Shown: in pieces, positions 1 through 12,085 of the stretch
Numbering within the stretch: the stretch's first letter is position 1
How the letters are laid out: each line of letters begins with the position of its first letter
Assembly: GCA_024349245.1 (NCBI GenBank)
Contig: JALDNG010000004.1
Span: forward strand, 3,086,001 to 3,150,000
Direction: 5' to 3'
DNA: 64,000 nt
DNA from: Neodontobutis hainanensis
Lineage: Eukaryota > Chordata > Actinopteri > Gobiiformes > Odontobutidae
Translations under genes and position numbers: made by a program
Notes under the pieces: generated by a model
Databases searched by the model: none
Told to the model about the DNA's origin: nothing
What the model saw: the letters and a program-made list of their open reading frames with translations, nothing else

Positions 1-217
1 AATTTGCTAAAATATCCAATGTTTTTCTAAACAGGAAAATCCAGTTATTTTCTAAAAGTAACAAACACATAAAGCCTAACATAAAATACAAATGAAAAAG
101 GCTGTCGTGGCAAAGTCCTTTCGTAATAATGCTTTATAAATCATTAGATACAACAAGCAGGACATTTGCATTGCATGTTCTTTTGAATGTAGGTATAAAC
201 AAACATCATTTACAGTG
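1..217. other. AT-rich intronic sequence, nothing recognised
   Basis: Probably part of the ldlrad4 intron that follows the LDLR-A exon. The transmembrane and tail exons expected downstream of that exon were looked for from here to 10048 and not found, so they should lie beyond position 1. Confidence 0.5.
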
Positions 218-575
218 GCGGAGAAAGCTCAAAGCGTAAAAATACACATTAGTACATGCCACAGTTTCACAGCACATACGCTGCAATAAACAAATGCAAC
301 ATTGCACCGCAAATTCATAAAACCTCTGCATCACAACATGCGTACTGCAAATCAAGACGCACGTGCAAATAGCAACAGCAACAATTCCACACACAGTCCA
401 ACATATGCTCGTTTTATTTTGACAACACAGCCCCTACAAAATGTAGAAAGACACAGTTTACAGCACATGCCCGAGAAACATACATACATTGCATTCAGAT
501 AAAGCTAGCACTGCTTCGGCACGAAGCGCTGCAAACAAGAAACTGCGGTACAATATCGCCTGCTATAGCAATTAT
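218..575 (+). repeat. left arm of a ~360-bp inverted repeat pair
   Basis: This segment reappears as its reverse complement at 1115-1487. Shared landmarks in order are GAGAAAG, ATTAGTACATGCCACAG, AAATTCATAAAACCTCTGCA, ACAGCCCC, AGCACATGCC, AAGCGCTGCAAA and TATAGCAATTA. By eye roughly three quarters of positions agree, with small indels. The outer edge begins CAGTGGCGGAGAAAG, reminiscent of hAT-type transposon termini, but I see no convincing target duplication, so whether this is one foldback element or two separate insertions is open. Confidence 0.6.
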
Positions 576-1114
576 ATCTATAAAAAAAAAGTGTTTATAA
601 GCGTTCTTAGTGGTTAAGATGATGGCTATAAAAAATGTTTACTTTTACTATAATAATTATTATTAATTATGACTTCTCTGTAATAAGTAACAATCACATT
701 TTAAGAAATCGCAAGTAAACTATTAACCACACACTATTATTATTATTACAACAATATTACACAAATAAATGATTTATGTATTTATTTATTTATTTTTTTA
801 ACTTTTGGCACAATTTATACACTGGGTAACTCAAAGTGCTTTACAGGAATAAAAACAATTTACAAGATTTAGATCAAGAACCATAAAAAAAATTTAAACA
901 TTTTAAAAGAAGAGTGCAGATAAAAAACACTTTAAGTTGTAATGTAGGCGGAGCTAAAGAATAAGGTTTTTAACTTTCCATTGAACATTAGCTGTTACAG
1001 ATTTTTGCTGCATGAAACTTTAACGCTGCTTCACCATGTTTAGTTCTAACTCTGGGCACGAGCAGAAGGCCTGTCCCAGATATTCTCCGAGGAGTCCGAG
1101 GAGGTTCTTTTTAA
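576..1114. other. spacer between the inverted arms
   Basis: AT-rich. At about 815-860 it contains a phrase (CAAAGTGCTTTACAGG) typical of the 3' parts of fish SINE/LINE repeats, and at 1040-1110 a stretch CTCTGGGCACGAGCAGAAGG that also looks repeat-derived. No coding potential. Confidence 0.35.
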
Positions 1115-1487
1115 GTAATTGCTATAATAAGAGATATTGCAGGAATCTCTCAATGTAGCGCGGTTTCTATTTGCAGCGCTTCTTGTCAATCCAGCGCTAG
1201 CTTCTTCTGAAGTTTGTCAGGCATGTGCTGTAAACAGTGTCTGCAGTGTCTTTCTTCATTTGTATTTGGGGCTGTGTTGTCATAATAAAATGCAGCATAT
1301 CTTCAGAAATTGATGCTGTTGTTGCCCATTTGCACCTGAGTCTTGATGTGCATTACGCATGTAGTAAAGTGGATGCAGAGGTTTTATGAATTTGTGGTGC
1401 GATGTTGCATTTGTGAATTGCAGAGTATGTGCTGAGCAACTGTGGCATGTACTAATGCGTTTTTGAATGCTTAGAACTTTCTCGGCC
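1115..1487 (-). repeat. right arm of the inverted repeat pair
   Basis: Reverse complement of 218-575 with moderate divergence; the match runs from GAGAAAGTTCTAAGC at the outer edge to TATAGCAATTA at the inner edge. The open frames in both arms encode a shared short peptide (KFIKPLH) simply because the DNA is repeated. Confidence 0.6.
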
Positions 1488-2511
1488 CCCTTAATAATAA
1501 ATTTTTTGCTTTCACATATGTGGATTTGCAGACACCTTATATAACCATGAAATGTCTCAGATTGGATGCATACATTGCAAAGGCCTGCCTGTTGAATAGC
1601 TGTATTAGTTGTACTGTGTGCTGCTGACATTCACAGTAATAGGGTTGGAATTTCATGTACATTTTTTTACACTGTGAATTACATTATATAATTCACAGGC
1701 TGTTATTGAAGGTTGACAAAAAGGTGAAACAGTCAAAAGTGTGTAATGGAAGACGGTTTAATGGTGGATGGCTTTGCACATACAGACGGCTATACAGTTG
1801 CACAGAGGCTAAAACTGCCTGCGGTTTAGAGGTGACCACCCATGACCAAGGAGCTCATCCACACATCATACATTTTAACGCCATTAATGCCCAAACCCGA
1901 AGGTACCATTCAATTAGCAGCACCCTGCAGCTACACTCATTTGCTGCTTAATTGACCTCTGAGTCGCTGTGGAGATCAAGTCCTGGCAATGACAACAGCT
2001 GTAGCAAGTGAGTGTCCGACACATTGACACCATAATTACGCAGCCAAGTCACCCAACGCAGGCTCCAGGGTCAAACATGGATGAAAAGCACAGATAAGAT
2101 GGTGGCAGGAGGGGCAAGAAGGAAGGAAATGGGTTAGGAGGGAAAGGAAGACAGTTGACCGGAGGCTAGTTCAACCGTGAGATTAGGCTAAGCGACGGAA
2201 AGCAGAGAGGATATAGAGACGGCTAAAGGGCCTGGGGTCTGAAAAAGCACTGAGGACAGATGAGAAATGCTTTTTAAACTCTTCTAAGTCAAGACCAGGC
2301 AAGAGCAGAAGTCTGGTAATATAGTTCTAAGATAGCAGTGGCAGGAATGGCCAATGGGTGGGTTTAAATGTGGAGGCTGATAAATAGTTTCTGCCTCAGT
2401 CAGGGTTGAAAGAGCAAATTAACAATGGTGCTTTATACTAATCATGTGAAATACTTATGTAGACTGTAAAACATACTAAAATCCATCTAATTGAAAGGGT
2501 TAGAAAATACA
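1488..2511. other. non-coding stretch; 1700-2060 possible conserved element
   Basis: Bases 1700-2060 are of mixed composition with homeodomain-like cores (CAATTAG, TTAATTGAC, CATAATTACG) and no visible repeat, so they may be regulatory. Bases 2090-2270 are purine-rich; 2270-2400 looks like a decayed dispersed repeat. Confidence 0.25.
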
Positions 2512-2650
2512 TTACATTACACTATTTGACACTCTGCATCCAACGGGCAATTGTCCAAGGTGTATCTAGGGCCCAAAGTCACTGGGATAGGCTCCAGTCA
2601 ACTGGGACCCCCTAATGGGACTGAGCGGATAAAAATGAATGAAGGAACTA
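2512..2650 (+). repeat. 3' tail of an L2/CR1-type LINE or LINE-derived SINE
   Basis: Contains the widely repeated fish phrases AATTGTCCAAGGTGTATC, GGGATAGGCTCCAGTC and GACTGAGCGGATAAA, then a short ATGAATGAA tail. Related tails are at 5135-5185 and 36712-36790. Truncated at the 5' side. Confidence 0.6.
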
Positions 2651-2897
2651 TTTGACCATACCACCATGCAGTTATTCACTTGATAGAAATCAGGCCAAAA
2701 AGAGAAAAAAACTTGTGGTTAAAACTGTGTACCGTTTTGGATTAGGATACGATTCAAGAATATAAAACGGAGCTTGATGCTACACCAGATCTTAATTAAT
2801 TGTTCATCAGCTTGTGTGTATAAAAGCGCTGGAGCATTGTGGGTGTTAGCACAAAGCCAAACAGAAAACATATAATAAATGTTTATGCAGGTCATCA

Positions 2898-3517
2898 GGG
2901 CGCTGTACTACAAAGTTAACCCTGGGTTTCGAGTTTCATGGTTCACCTTTGCATTGCTGTAGACCACTGTGGTAACTTAGACTGAACGGCTAACCGGCTC
3001 TGGAGCAGGTTAAGTTGCAGGTAGACAATAAAAACATGGACACTGACCAATCAGGAACGAGAAAAAAGAAGGCGGTGTTGAAGAAGAGTGGAAAGACTCA
3101 AGCACAGGCTGACTGGAGCACTAATGTACAGTGATCTAGCAACACTGTAAAGTCATATTATAAATTAGACATTGTGCTCACAATGGGTTTTATTGTCAGT
3201 TATGTGGCGATTAATGGATTAATCTCTGTGATAGTCATTTAAATGCAACATTCTGACTCAACACTTCTGTTGTTGTTGGTCTTTAGCTCTTTGCTGCTCA
3301 TTCAGTCTCTGATGCTGTTTGTTTTGCAGGAGTTTATTGTACCCTACTTGTGTTTTCCTTCTGGTAAGTCTCTCCCACATGTCGCTGTGATTGGTTGTTT
3401 AGTGCCAACGATTAACTCACCAAGTTGATAACCCTCTTCGTGATGCCACTTATCCTAGACAGGGATTGTTAGGTTTTGTCTAACTGGGTAGGACAAACAT
3501 ATTGTAGGGCAGGGCCC
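2898..3517 (+). mobile_element. non-autonomous DNA transposon (MITE-like), 620 bp
   Basis: The ends form an imperfect terminal inverted repeat: GGGCGCTGTACTACAAAG on the left and, read inward, GGGCCCTGCCCTACAATA on the right. The inside has phrases I associate with PIF/Harbinger-like fish elements (CTCTGGAGCAGGTTAAGTT near 3000; GCCACTTATCCTAGACAGGG near 3450), but no transposase. The flanking 3-bp sites do not match, so the superfamily assignment is tentative. Confidence 0.45.
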
Positions 3518-6500
3518 AGCTTGGAAAGGATTATACAACTATTTCCAAACAATTTGGAGTTCACAGCTCTCCCGTGAGAAAGGTTACTTACAAGTCTCAG
3601 CAAATTCCCCCCAAGGTTACACCGTGCCATGAAAGCAAAGATCTCAGATCGCAAAGGCCTTGCAGGACTTAATACAGAAATGGCAATTGGGCAGGGTATA
3701 TTAAAGAGTCTGATGAATAGTTACAGCAGGCTATTTTCCATAAATTATAGTTTTACAAAAATACTATTCTAGTTTATTTTTGGAGATATAGCATATCTTT
3801 TAGAAAAAAACTAAAACACATGCCAGTAAGCTTTAGTTTAAAACCAGTGACTGTACCGATATTGTCATTACCACGGGCAATAAAATGGTGGTTAGATCTT
3901 GGGCTTTTCGGCTTTTACTCCATAGTAAAACAGTAGTTTTCAGATAGCATAAACGGACGTATTACTCAAACCCCCCAAGAGTTTATTGTCTGAAGCAAGT
4001 CTTGTCTAATTTGACCTCGACAAACACTTGACACTTTCAAAACCACCAGACTCAACTGAAAAGCATTTAATGAACAATGGAATAGTGAGAGTTTGAAGGA
4101 TTTTAAAACATTCATGGCCCACAGTGCTAAACAGACAAAACGACTGAAGAGGCTGAAGGGAACAATTAGGTTTTGAAATGAGTGATATAACTCTAACAGG
4201 CCTAACATATTATTTATCTTTTGCGTCACTGCATAGAAGGACAACTATTTGAAAGTGAAGGTAGGTCTGACTTCAAGTATCATTCAACTTCACACTTAAA
4301 CTAACTTTATGAATTTGTTCTATTTTGTTCAAAACCCCTTTAAAGGACAACCATTACTCCTGCCACAAAGTTACCCTCAACTGCCAACACGCTGTGATCG
4401 TCTGATGCTTTCTCAGAAAATTGTATGTCTTTAGGAAAAAAAAAAAATTAACTTTACTGCATCAGAAAAATGTGTAAAGTCTATGAGAGGTTCACAACAG
4501 GCAGGCGGTGTACGACACTCAGACTGTCTGCAATACAAGAGTAGTCAATAATGAGCCTTCACAGAGTTATGAATCTCACAAACCGAATCAATCAGCACGC
4601 CTGAAGGCTTGCAAGATGCTATTGAAGTGCAGTCCACTCCGGACTGGGATCAATGGCTAAGCTAGAGTTGACCATCGATCCTCACCATCCTCTGGTCTCC
4701 TTCTCTGTCCCCTCCTCGCACTTCAGCAGAGCCTAACAAGGGAGCACAACCGAGGCGATGCCTGGCTCCAGTGAAAACAGCACCGGGTAGCGTTCACCCC
4801 TTGAACTTTAATGAATGACACTCGTAAAAACATACAGCTTCTCTAAGGGCTAAATGATGTTTAAAACCGCCATTACTCTTTTCAAAGATCACTCAGACCA
4901 CCAAAGAAAGAAAGTGGAGGCGATTGAGATAATCCGCATAATACTGTGGTACTAGTGGTTCTCTGTCACGTCTTAACCTAGATACACTATTATTTCTCCA
5001 AATTAACGTTAGACAGATTCCTCCCACTTTCCAAATGTAGAATCCAGGGTGTGAAGGGTTGTTTGTCAGATGCTGTCTTTATGTTAACCCTGCGATAATG
5101 GAGTTTTGTTCAGGGTGTACCCAAACTCGTAACCCAAAGCAGGTGGGACAGGCTCCAGTCCCCTTAAGGATAAACTTTAAAAAATGCATACAAATAGATT
5201 TCTTGAGTTAGCATTGACCACAAAAATAAAAAAAAAAACACATGCAAGTGTAATAGATGAGAAAACCTTAGAAAATGTGTTGATTTAATGTGTTAACAGT
5301 AATCCAAAAAATTAAAAAAAATATATAAACTAAAGCTACAGAATATTTAAAAACCAGAGAAAACAGGATTAAAATCAGTAAAAAGTTTGAGTAAAGGAAG
5401 TTGAGGGCTATAAATGGTGTTACCATGCAATGAGAATAATTTTGTTTTTTAATCCATTCATAGAATTAACTCTAACATTGACAAGACCTGACTTCAAAGA
5501 AGAACGGGCCCTGTATGTAAAAAAAAAAAAAGAACATAATGTAAAGCTGAAACTCTGCCTGTATAGTCTCACTTCAAACTAAATTATTTCCTTAATCTGC
5601 ATGTGAGGAGAAAATGGTATGCCATTCCAAAAAGCAGCTAAAGCAATAGTTGAGGTAGTTTTTTGCAGTCACCAAAACATCTAAAGCAAAGACAATGTCA
5701 TTGTTAAACCTATTATTTTGAATTACTAAATGGTAATACACTATTTTATCAGTTTATATACAATGCCTTTTCTCCAGGAACTCAGTAAATAAAGTGAGAG
5801 GCATTTTCATAATAGTTTAACCTATACTGTCATAATGATGTGTAGGTATGTAGGGTAATAAGCAATGATTGTCCTTCATGAAAAGAAAACTCAGAGATGC
5901 TGATGCAAATTAGCACATTCACCAGAAAGTAAAAGCCTTTCTTGAAACAATTATACCGTTTACTGCAGCAGACATGTTGACGGTTTATGAAGCAGATGCA
6001 CAGGTAATAAATAACCTCAATAATGACTGCATCCCCATTTAATACCTGGGTTCCTGGGCGCTGATAATGATTCAGACTGGCTCAGTGGAAAGGCTTAGTG
6101 GGACACTTAAACAAAATGGTGCCATCGTTAATTATATTAATTGCATCTGAGTGTTTTCTGCTTTGTTAAATCTCAAAATGTGCTGCAAACACTCATCAAT
6201 TCCCAACAAAATCACTCTCATCTCAAGTGTGTGGTGTTGTTGTCAGGAGCCTGAGCAAAACCTTACTAAGACCAGGGTGTGCTGAGACCAACATAAAGAT
6301 TGTTAGGAGGGTTTAGTAGTCAAAATCTGCACTCAAGTAAAAGTACTGTTGGTTGGTAAGATATTATATAAGTAGAAGTCAAGTAGTCAGCAAAAATACT
6401 TGAGAATAACTTTAAATGGATTAAGTATTTGGTAAGACTTTTGATTTATTGGTCGAATAAGTCAAGCTAAATCAACCGCTAATCTATGCCCAGGGCTACA

Positions 6501-9500
6501 ACACCAGGACTTACAGGAAGTATTTTCTTAATAGTGTATCATGTAAAATGTTTAGACAGTTGACAAATGTATGATTAAAATAACACTTTAAATTTGCACA
6601 TTTAGTAAAAGATACATTTAAAACTCCTACAACGTCCCAGAAAGGTCAAAATCAAGCACAGCTTTAAGAACAACATCCTCTTTTTCTTTTTTGAACACAA
6701 AGTCTAGCATGAAGGGTTACGGTAAAGTAAATATATTCTGTTTGTAGATTTTTAAAACAAATATATCCTCTGATCTATTTTTATAAGATTTGTTTATACA
6801 CAGCAGATTGTCCCTGCTGGCTATCCGTAGGAACAATCTGCAATGTTTCCACCAAATGACAATAAGTTGGTAAACTTCGCTGGTCGTGATTTTAAATTTG
6901 GTCATGGACAGAAACAAGACCAAATGAAGTGTGTTTGATTCCTAGACAAGACTGAGACCTTAGCCTCAGACCAGGCTCAGTGTTGATTACAACACTACAT
7001 GCCACAATTGGCAGACTCTGTTTATTCCAATTATGAGGAAAAATGGAGGAAAAGGAGGTGTAGTTGTGAGATGCAGGGCGTCAGGCTGCACTTTGTCTAG
7101 ACAGTATTCATGATCCATCTGTCTGCCACTGCCACGGCAACAGCCAGCGGCTACAACACGATGGCAAACTCCATTAGCACAGCAACATTTTCTCCTCTCC
7201 CCCTTTCTTCCTCTCTCTATCATCTCTGCCCATCTTTCCTCACCAACGCCACTCTTTTCTGGCACTCCCTTTTTCTCCTCCACTATGTCTCTGTGTCTCT
7301 TCATAAAAAAAAATTAAAAAAAAGTGCACTGGTTCAGAAAATTCATTGTGCTGCTTTCCCCTTAACACCGGCCGCAGACACTTACATTAACATTCGCTCT
7401 AGACAGCTAAATATTTTAAGTACCCAGCTCAGGATTGAAAACGAGTAGCCCACCGCGTCTCCTCCCACCACCACAAACCCCCCCAAAAAAGAAAAGAAAA
7501 AAAGACTGCTGCCAGTGCATTGAAGAGGTAAAATAAGCACAGAAAAAAAGAGAGAGATACAAAGCAATGTGAAGGTTTTGGGGTGAATTTGAGGTTTGGA
7601 GATGAAAGGCAAAGACTACAGACACATCTTGCCATAAGGAATACCCAAGCAGCAACCTCCATTAAGCGCTACATAGTTTGTGTCTCTTGTATAACCTTAA
7701 GTACAAGATCCATGTGTGTTATGACCCTGTTGAAGCCAATGGTAACTTTAAAATGAATAGTTTGGCCAATTTAAGGTTTGTTTTTTGAACCATTTGTGGG
7801 CATATAGTGTGAGCAGAGGTGAGACTGAAATGATAGACAGGTAATAGCAGGGATGATTTTAGTATGACAATAACTTTTTAGAGTTCCATGTAAACTTTCG
7901 TTACAGACAGAACTACTACAGTTATTGCAACAAACTGACTCAGTCTAGAAGCTTAAATTAGGTCAATAGAGCTTCACCAGAAGATAATAAGAAGCTAAAT
8001 AAGCGGAATGACATCTTATAGAGAGTCCTGTGTAATGCCTGCTCTTTGCACACCACCATAGACAGTTCATACACATAGATCAATGTACTGTGGCCTCAGC
8101 TTTATCTTAAAACGGTAACACAGCAGATGCTCAAAGGCCAATGGCCAGCAGCAGTAGCAGTGAACTTCAGAAAGCATTAGTGGGGCATATTGTTCACAGT
8201 CTGACTTGGTAAAGACCCAAACCACAGTGATGGCAGAGCAGTCCGCCGTCAATACAATCACTCTTAGCTGTCAGAGAGGACCTATGAAAGTGTGTCTTCG
8301 AAGCTGGCAGCAGGTGTGTGAGCTGTCAATCAAACCAGTCAATTGTCCATGCATCAGAACTTGACAGTTAATTGGCCAGGACTGTTCGTCTGAAATCTTG
8401 TTGAGCACTGCAAAATCTACAGATGGACCACCAGAAGATTTACTATATTTTAAGCTAAACAATGCATTCATGACATTCCATTTATTTCTATCGTTCATGC
8501 CTGAAACAAATAACCTTATTGAATAAGCCAAACCTCAGCTTTAAATTGAGCCTTTTCAAGTTGTGCAGACAAGGTAAACTGTCCCCAAAAAACTAGAAGA
8601 ATACTACAATTGATTCAAAGACACACTTCCACACAAACACACGCAGCGCCGAGGATGAAAGTGCTGTTGTAAAAAGTTTTTCCTCTTTTCCTAAAAGTTG
8701 TTGAAAGAGAAAAAGAGAACGCCGCAGCACATCAAAGAGGCCTGGCAGACAGCCATCGCAGCCCATTGGTGTCCTTCACCTCTCTCTATCGCTCTCTCCG
8801 TCTTCCCTCCATCTGTGGCCACCCCTCTCCTCCGCTGGTTCTCTGTTTCTATTGATCGTGACAAACCGGGGAAATGCTCTCATCTCGTCCCCCGGACAGA
8901 GGTGCTCGGCAGGGGGCGTGGGGAGGTGCTTTCGAAAGGGGGTGTTTTTAAAAATGGCAAAGAGATTTAAACACAAACTGTTTGGGAAACTTTTAAATCC
9001 AAGGTGGGTGAAATGATATAAAAAAGTAAAGGTGTTTCTAAGGCAGCATTTTTTGTTTGTAAGATAGATTATTATTCATTAAGTGTCCTTTTTCCCATTG
9101 GAGCAACTTACTTTCTAAATTTTAAAAGAGCATCTAGACTTTGTAGAGATGGTGAACCCCATAGTAAAAAGTCTCAGCTCTTATGCACTGATTTTAAAAT
9201 GAGGACATAGGAAGAAGCTCATTGATATTAAGTTGTGTGCATTGACATTGAACAGCTAGTGTCCGTTTAGTGATAATTCTTGTTTGGTATGAGTCTCACC
9301 TTTGCATATCATTGTTCAATTCTGCACCACCTCCCTGTTTATTCAAATGCCTGTGGTCTTGTTATGTTTTTGCCCACTCCATACACCTTTTACAGGGTGC
9401 AACGACGTGAGACATGGCCTGAGTGCTCTCTTCTTGTTGTGCACAGTCCCTTTATTTGTACAGCATATAAGCCGTCTAATACAGGTCTGTGCTTAGCAAG

Positions 9501-10048
9501 TTTAGCTTTAGAGACAAACAAGTTAAATGTTTCTACGTAATGTAAATTGTTTTGTTTTCTGTTGGTCAGTCCTGGCTGACTCCTGGTTTCAGTCCTTGTC
9601 TGGTCGTCATTTTAAGGAAGAAGCGGAATCTCAAAGTCATAATCTATGTTGGGTAATAAGTCACAAGAGAACAAAGACAGTACAGAAATAGTTATCTTTA
9701 TGATTATTTAGGAAAAGATTAAAGTTTTAAATCAGTAATGTTTAAGAAATGTAACAAAAGGAGGAGCTGGCGTGGAGCTGAGTTAAATAAAAGAGTTAAA
9801 AATAAAAGATATCTTTGATGGTACACCAGAACCATCACCATCCTCGCTGTAGGTCTCGTAATAACACCATACTTTGAACTTTACCAAAGCCCAAAACATA
9901 AGAACAAACTTAATCACACAAAGCTAGTATTAAGCCAAAGACTCCGAGCAGTGACTCCACAGATGTGGTAGAGTGTGTAGTAAGAACAATGTAGTGGTAA
10001 ATGCAGTAACGTGGGCGGGACAGGCGTGGTGTGTCCCTGATTACTCAC
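3518..10048 (-). other. ldlrad4: intron of ldlrad4 downstream of the LDLR-A exon
   Basis: Starts at the GTGAGT donor (10048-10043) and continues leftwards. Mostly AT-rich. 5135-5185 is another LINE-tail remnant (GGGACAGGCTCCAGTCCCC). Bases 4560-4800, 5920-6260 and 8640-8960 are repeat-free and of mixed composition; 6130-6150 contains TTAATTATATTAATTGC. These may be conserved elements. No exon was recognised. Confidence 0.4.
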
Positions 10049-10189
10049 AGCTGAAGATGCCCGGCGGAGGGTGCTGGGTGACCACAGGGCAGTTCTCCTC
10101 ATCGCTGTTGTCCCCACAGTTATTCAGCTGGTTGCAGATCAGCGAGCCCAGACGCAAACAATTCCCATTGGTGCAGTGGAACTTGCACT
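10049..10189 (-). CDS. ldlrad4: ldlrad4 internal exon encoding the LDL-receptor class A domain
   Basis: Read on the minus strand, this 141-nt exon is preceded by a good acceptor (TTTCTACAG) and followed by a consensus donor (GTGAGT). It opens with AG, completing a Glu codon split by a phase-1 intron, and ends with one base of the next codon, so it is phase 1 at both ends (47 codons). The peptide starts CKFHCTNGNC and ends PPPGIFS. It holds six cysteines in the order expected of an LDLR class A module and the acidic calcium-binding run CGDNSDEENC. From memory of the family, the mammalian LDLRAD4 peptide is nearly the same, including the PPPGIF that follows the module. LDLRAD4 is a small single-pass membrane protein that dampens TGF-beta signalling by competing for receptor-regulated SMADs and binds NEDD4-type ubiquitin ligases through its tail; those parts are encoded outside this window. 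Which teleost paralogue (a or b) it is cannot be decided here. Confidence 0.95.
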
Positions 10190-11715
10190 CTGTAGAAACA
10201 GGGAGAAGAGCGGAAACAGGCTTAGTGCAGCTATTTTAAAGAATACGTTTTGTGAATAGTGCTGTCTTGATACTTGTTTGAAATGATCCGTAGATGAGGA
10301 TTCCTGTTCCCATCCAAACACAACAGAACTAGTCCAGTAAAGAAAAAGTAGATAGTAAGTGGGTACTCTAATAGTTTTGAAAAGGAAAACATGCGCTACT
10401 TTTACTCCGTTACATTTGATTACATTAAATTTAGTCAAGATTAAGGCCTGTGTTTGGTTCCAGATGAGAAGAGATACCAGGAAACAACTGTAAATCGCAA
10501 ATAGTCTAGGTCCAGTGTTAGTGATGACCAAAGAGGGGGAAAAAAATTACTCTATTTTAAAAAATTAAGAATAAGTCCTTGAGTCTGAGACCTTAAAGTT
10601 TTTGCACCAGTATAAAGACAAAGACCAGTTTTGGGCTCTACAACAAAATCAATTAGTTATGTTTATGTTGCAATGTAGTATTATTTTTTACTTAATATTA
10701 GTCAGAACTAGTCAGTAATAATTTAAACGACGAGATTGTAAATATCTCAGCACCATTACTGAACCCTAAAATATTATAAAAACAGTTAAAAACATGGTTA
10801 TACCAGGGATTCACGGGAAAAAAAATCAAGGAAAGAAGTGAGTTAAAGTCCTCCCACACAAACCTCAGTGCCACCAAATGCAAGCACATTCAAAAACATG
10901 GAAAAGCACTGATAAACTCACCGGACGACGAAATTCTTTAATACATTGGTTATCTGTTCCTCAGAAATGTGCAAGGTCAGGTGAAATGATTTTTTTTTTT
11001 TTTTTTTTACCTGTAAGCTCCGACTTAAAGTGGAGTTAATGTGTTGAGTTCATACCGAAACAAGGTCAAACAAAAAATGGTCTGCCGCTTCAAAAAACAA
11101 CAAATAAACAGCTTTTCAAACGCTGCTTTGATGTACCACAGCCCGAACAGCAGCACGCCTCAGTCACGGCTTTATCCAAAACGCTTATTCACTCTCAGGA
11201 CTAATGTGCATGATTAGCACTATCTGCTTTCAGTGTGGGGAAATAAAACTGCTCCAATATGTACAAGTAAAAGTGGATGATATATATTGTGAAGGGAATG
11301 AATAATCACACCGCGCATTAATCACAATAAGTCAAAGTAAAAACAACAAAGTGTTGCAGAGGAAAGCAAGGGCATGTGTTAGTATGCCCTAGAGCGGGAT
11401 GTGGTGTAGTGCAGACAAAACACTCCATAAAGAGAATCACTGCAGAGACGGTAAAATTAATGAAACACAGTTATAATAGTTTATTCTGTAAGGCTAAAAA
11501 TGACAGCAGGCAAATAGTTCCATCTTTGATCTTTAGCAATTAGCCTAAAAAAGTGAATGGCACCTGTAAATGGGTCGGGTCACAGCTCCAAAATATTGTT
11601 TTTATGAGCTCCTCAGATGTTGAAGCTTCAAAATTAGAAAATTAGAAAAAAAAAATAGTTATTTCTCCAACTTTTTGTCCACTTAAAACAGGGACCAGTT
11701 CACGTTATTAGTCAG
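10190..11715. other. intronic sequence; T-tract at 10990-11008
   Basis: AT-rich with a run of 19 T. Bases 11080-11240 are less biased. No gene or clear repeat seen. Confidence 0.4.
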
Positions 11716-12085
11716 TTAAAGGTGCAGTAGGGAAGATCTAGTGTGCCACCTCTGGCGTTAGAGGTGTTCACTGTACGCACAACCAAAGAAGAATTGTCCG
11801 GTTTCGAGTGTGCTGAAGGCCTGTCTTCGAAGTGTTAGCAGGATTTATTTAGAATTTTGCAGCTAGCAATGCTTAGTTTACTTATGGCGGCAAATTAGGA
11901 AGTGAGATTCAGGTAAATGAGCACACACATTACGTCAGGCCCGCTGAAACTGCGCGGGAGTTTTGATCCCAAATATTTCTCAGTCTGTACAGTCTTACAG
12001 AGGCAACCACGGCTTATTCTGCACATCAGGCTTTTGCTGATGCATGTATGGTTAGAATTGTTTTTTATTTTAATGCACCTTTAAA
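11716..12085. mobile_element. MITE with TTAAAGGTGCA termini, 370 bp
   Basis: Starts TTAAAGGTGCAGTAGGG and ends AATGCACCTTTAAA, an imperfect terminal inverted repeat, and is distinctly more GC-rich than its surroundings. Ends of the same type occur at 42700-42712 (right end) and 43423-43440 (left end), so the family is dispersed here. No coding capacity. Confidence 0.55.

Noticed and set aside
1..10048. Search for the ldlrad4 transmembrane exon
   Set aside because: No stretch on the minus strand encodes the expected hydrophobic helix followed by a basic tail, so the exon is presumed outside the window.
10139..10531. 130-residue minus-strand frame overlapping the LDLR-A exon
   Set aside because: Wrong frame; it runs through the intron acceptor and lacks the cysteine pattern.
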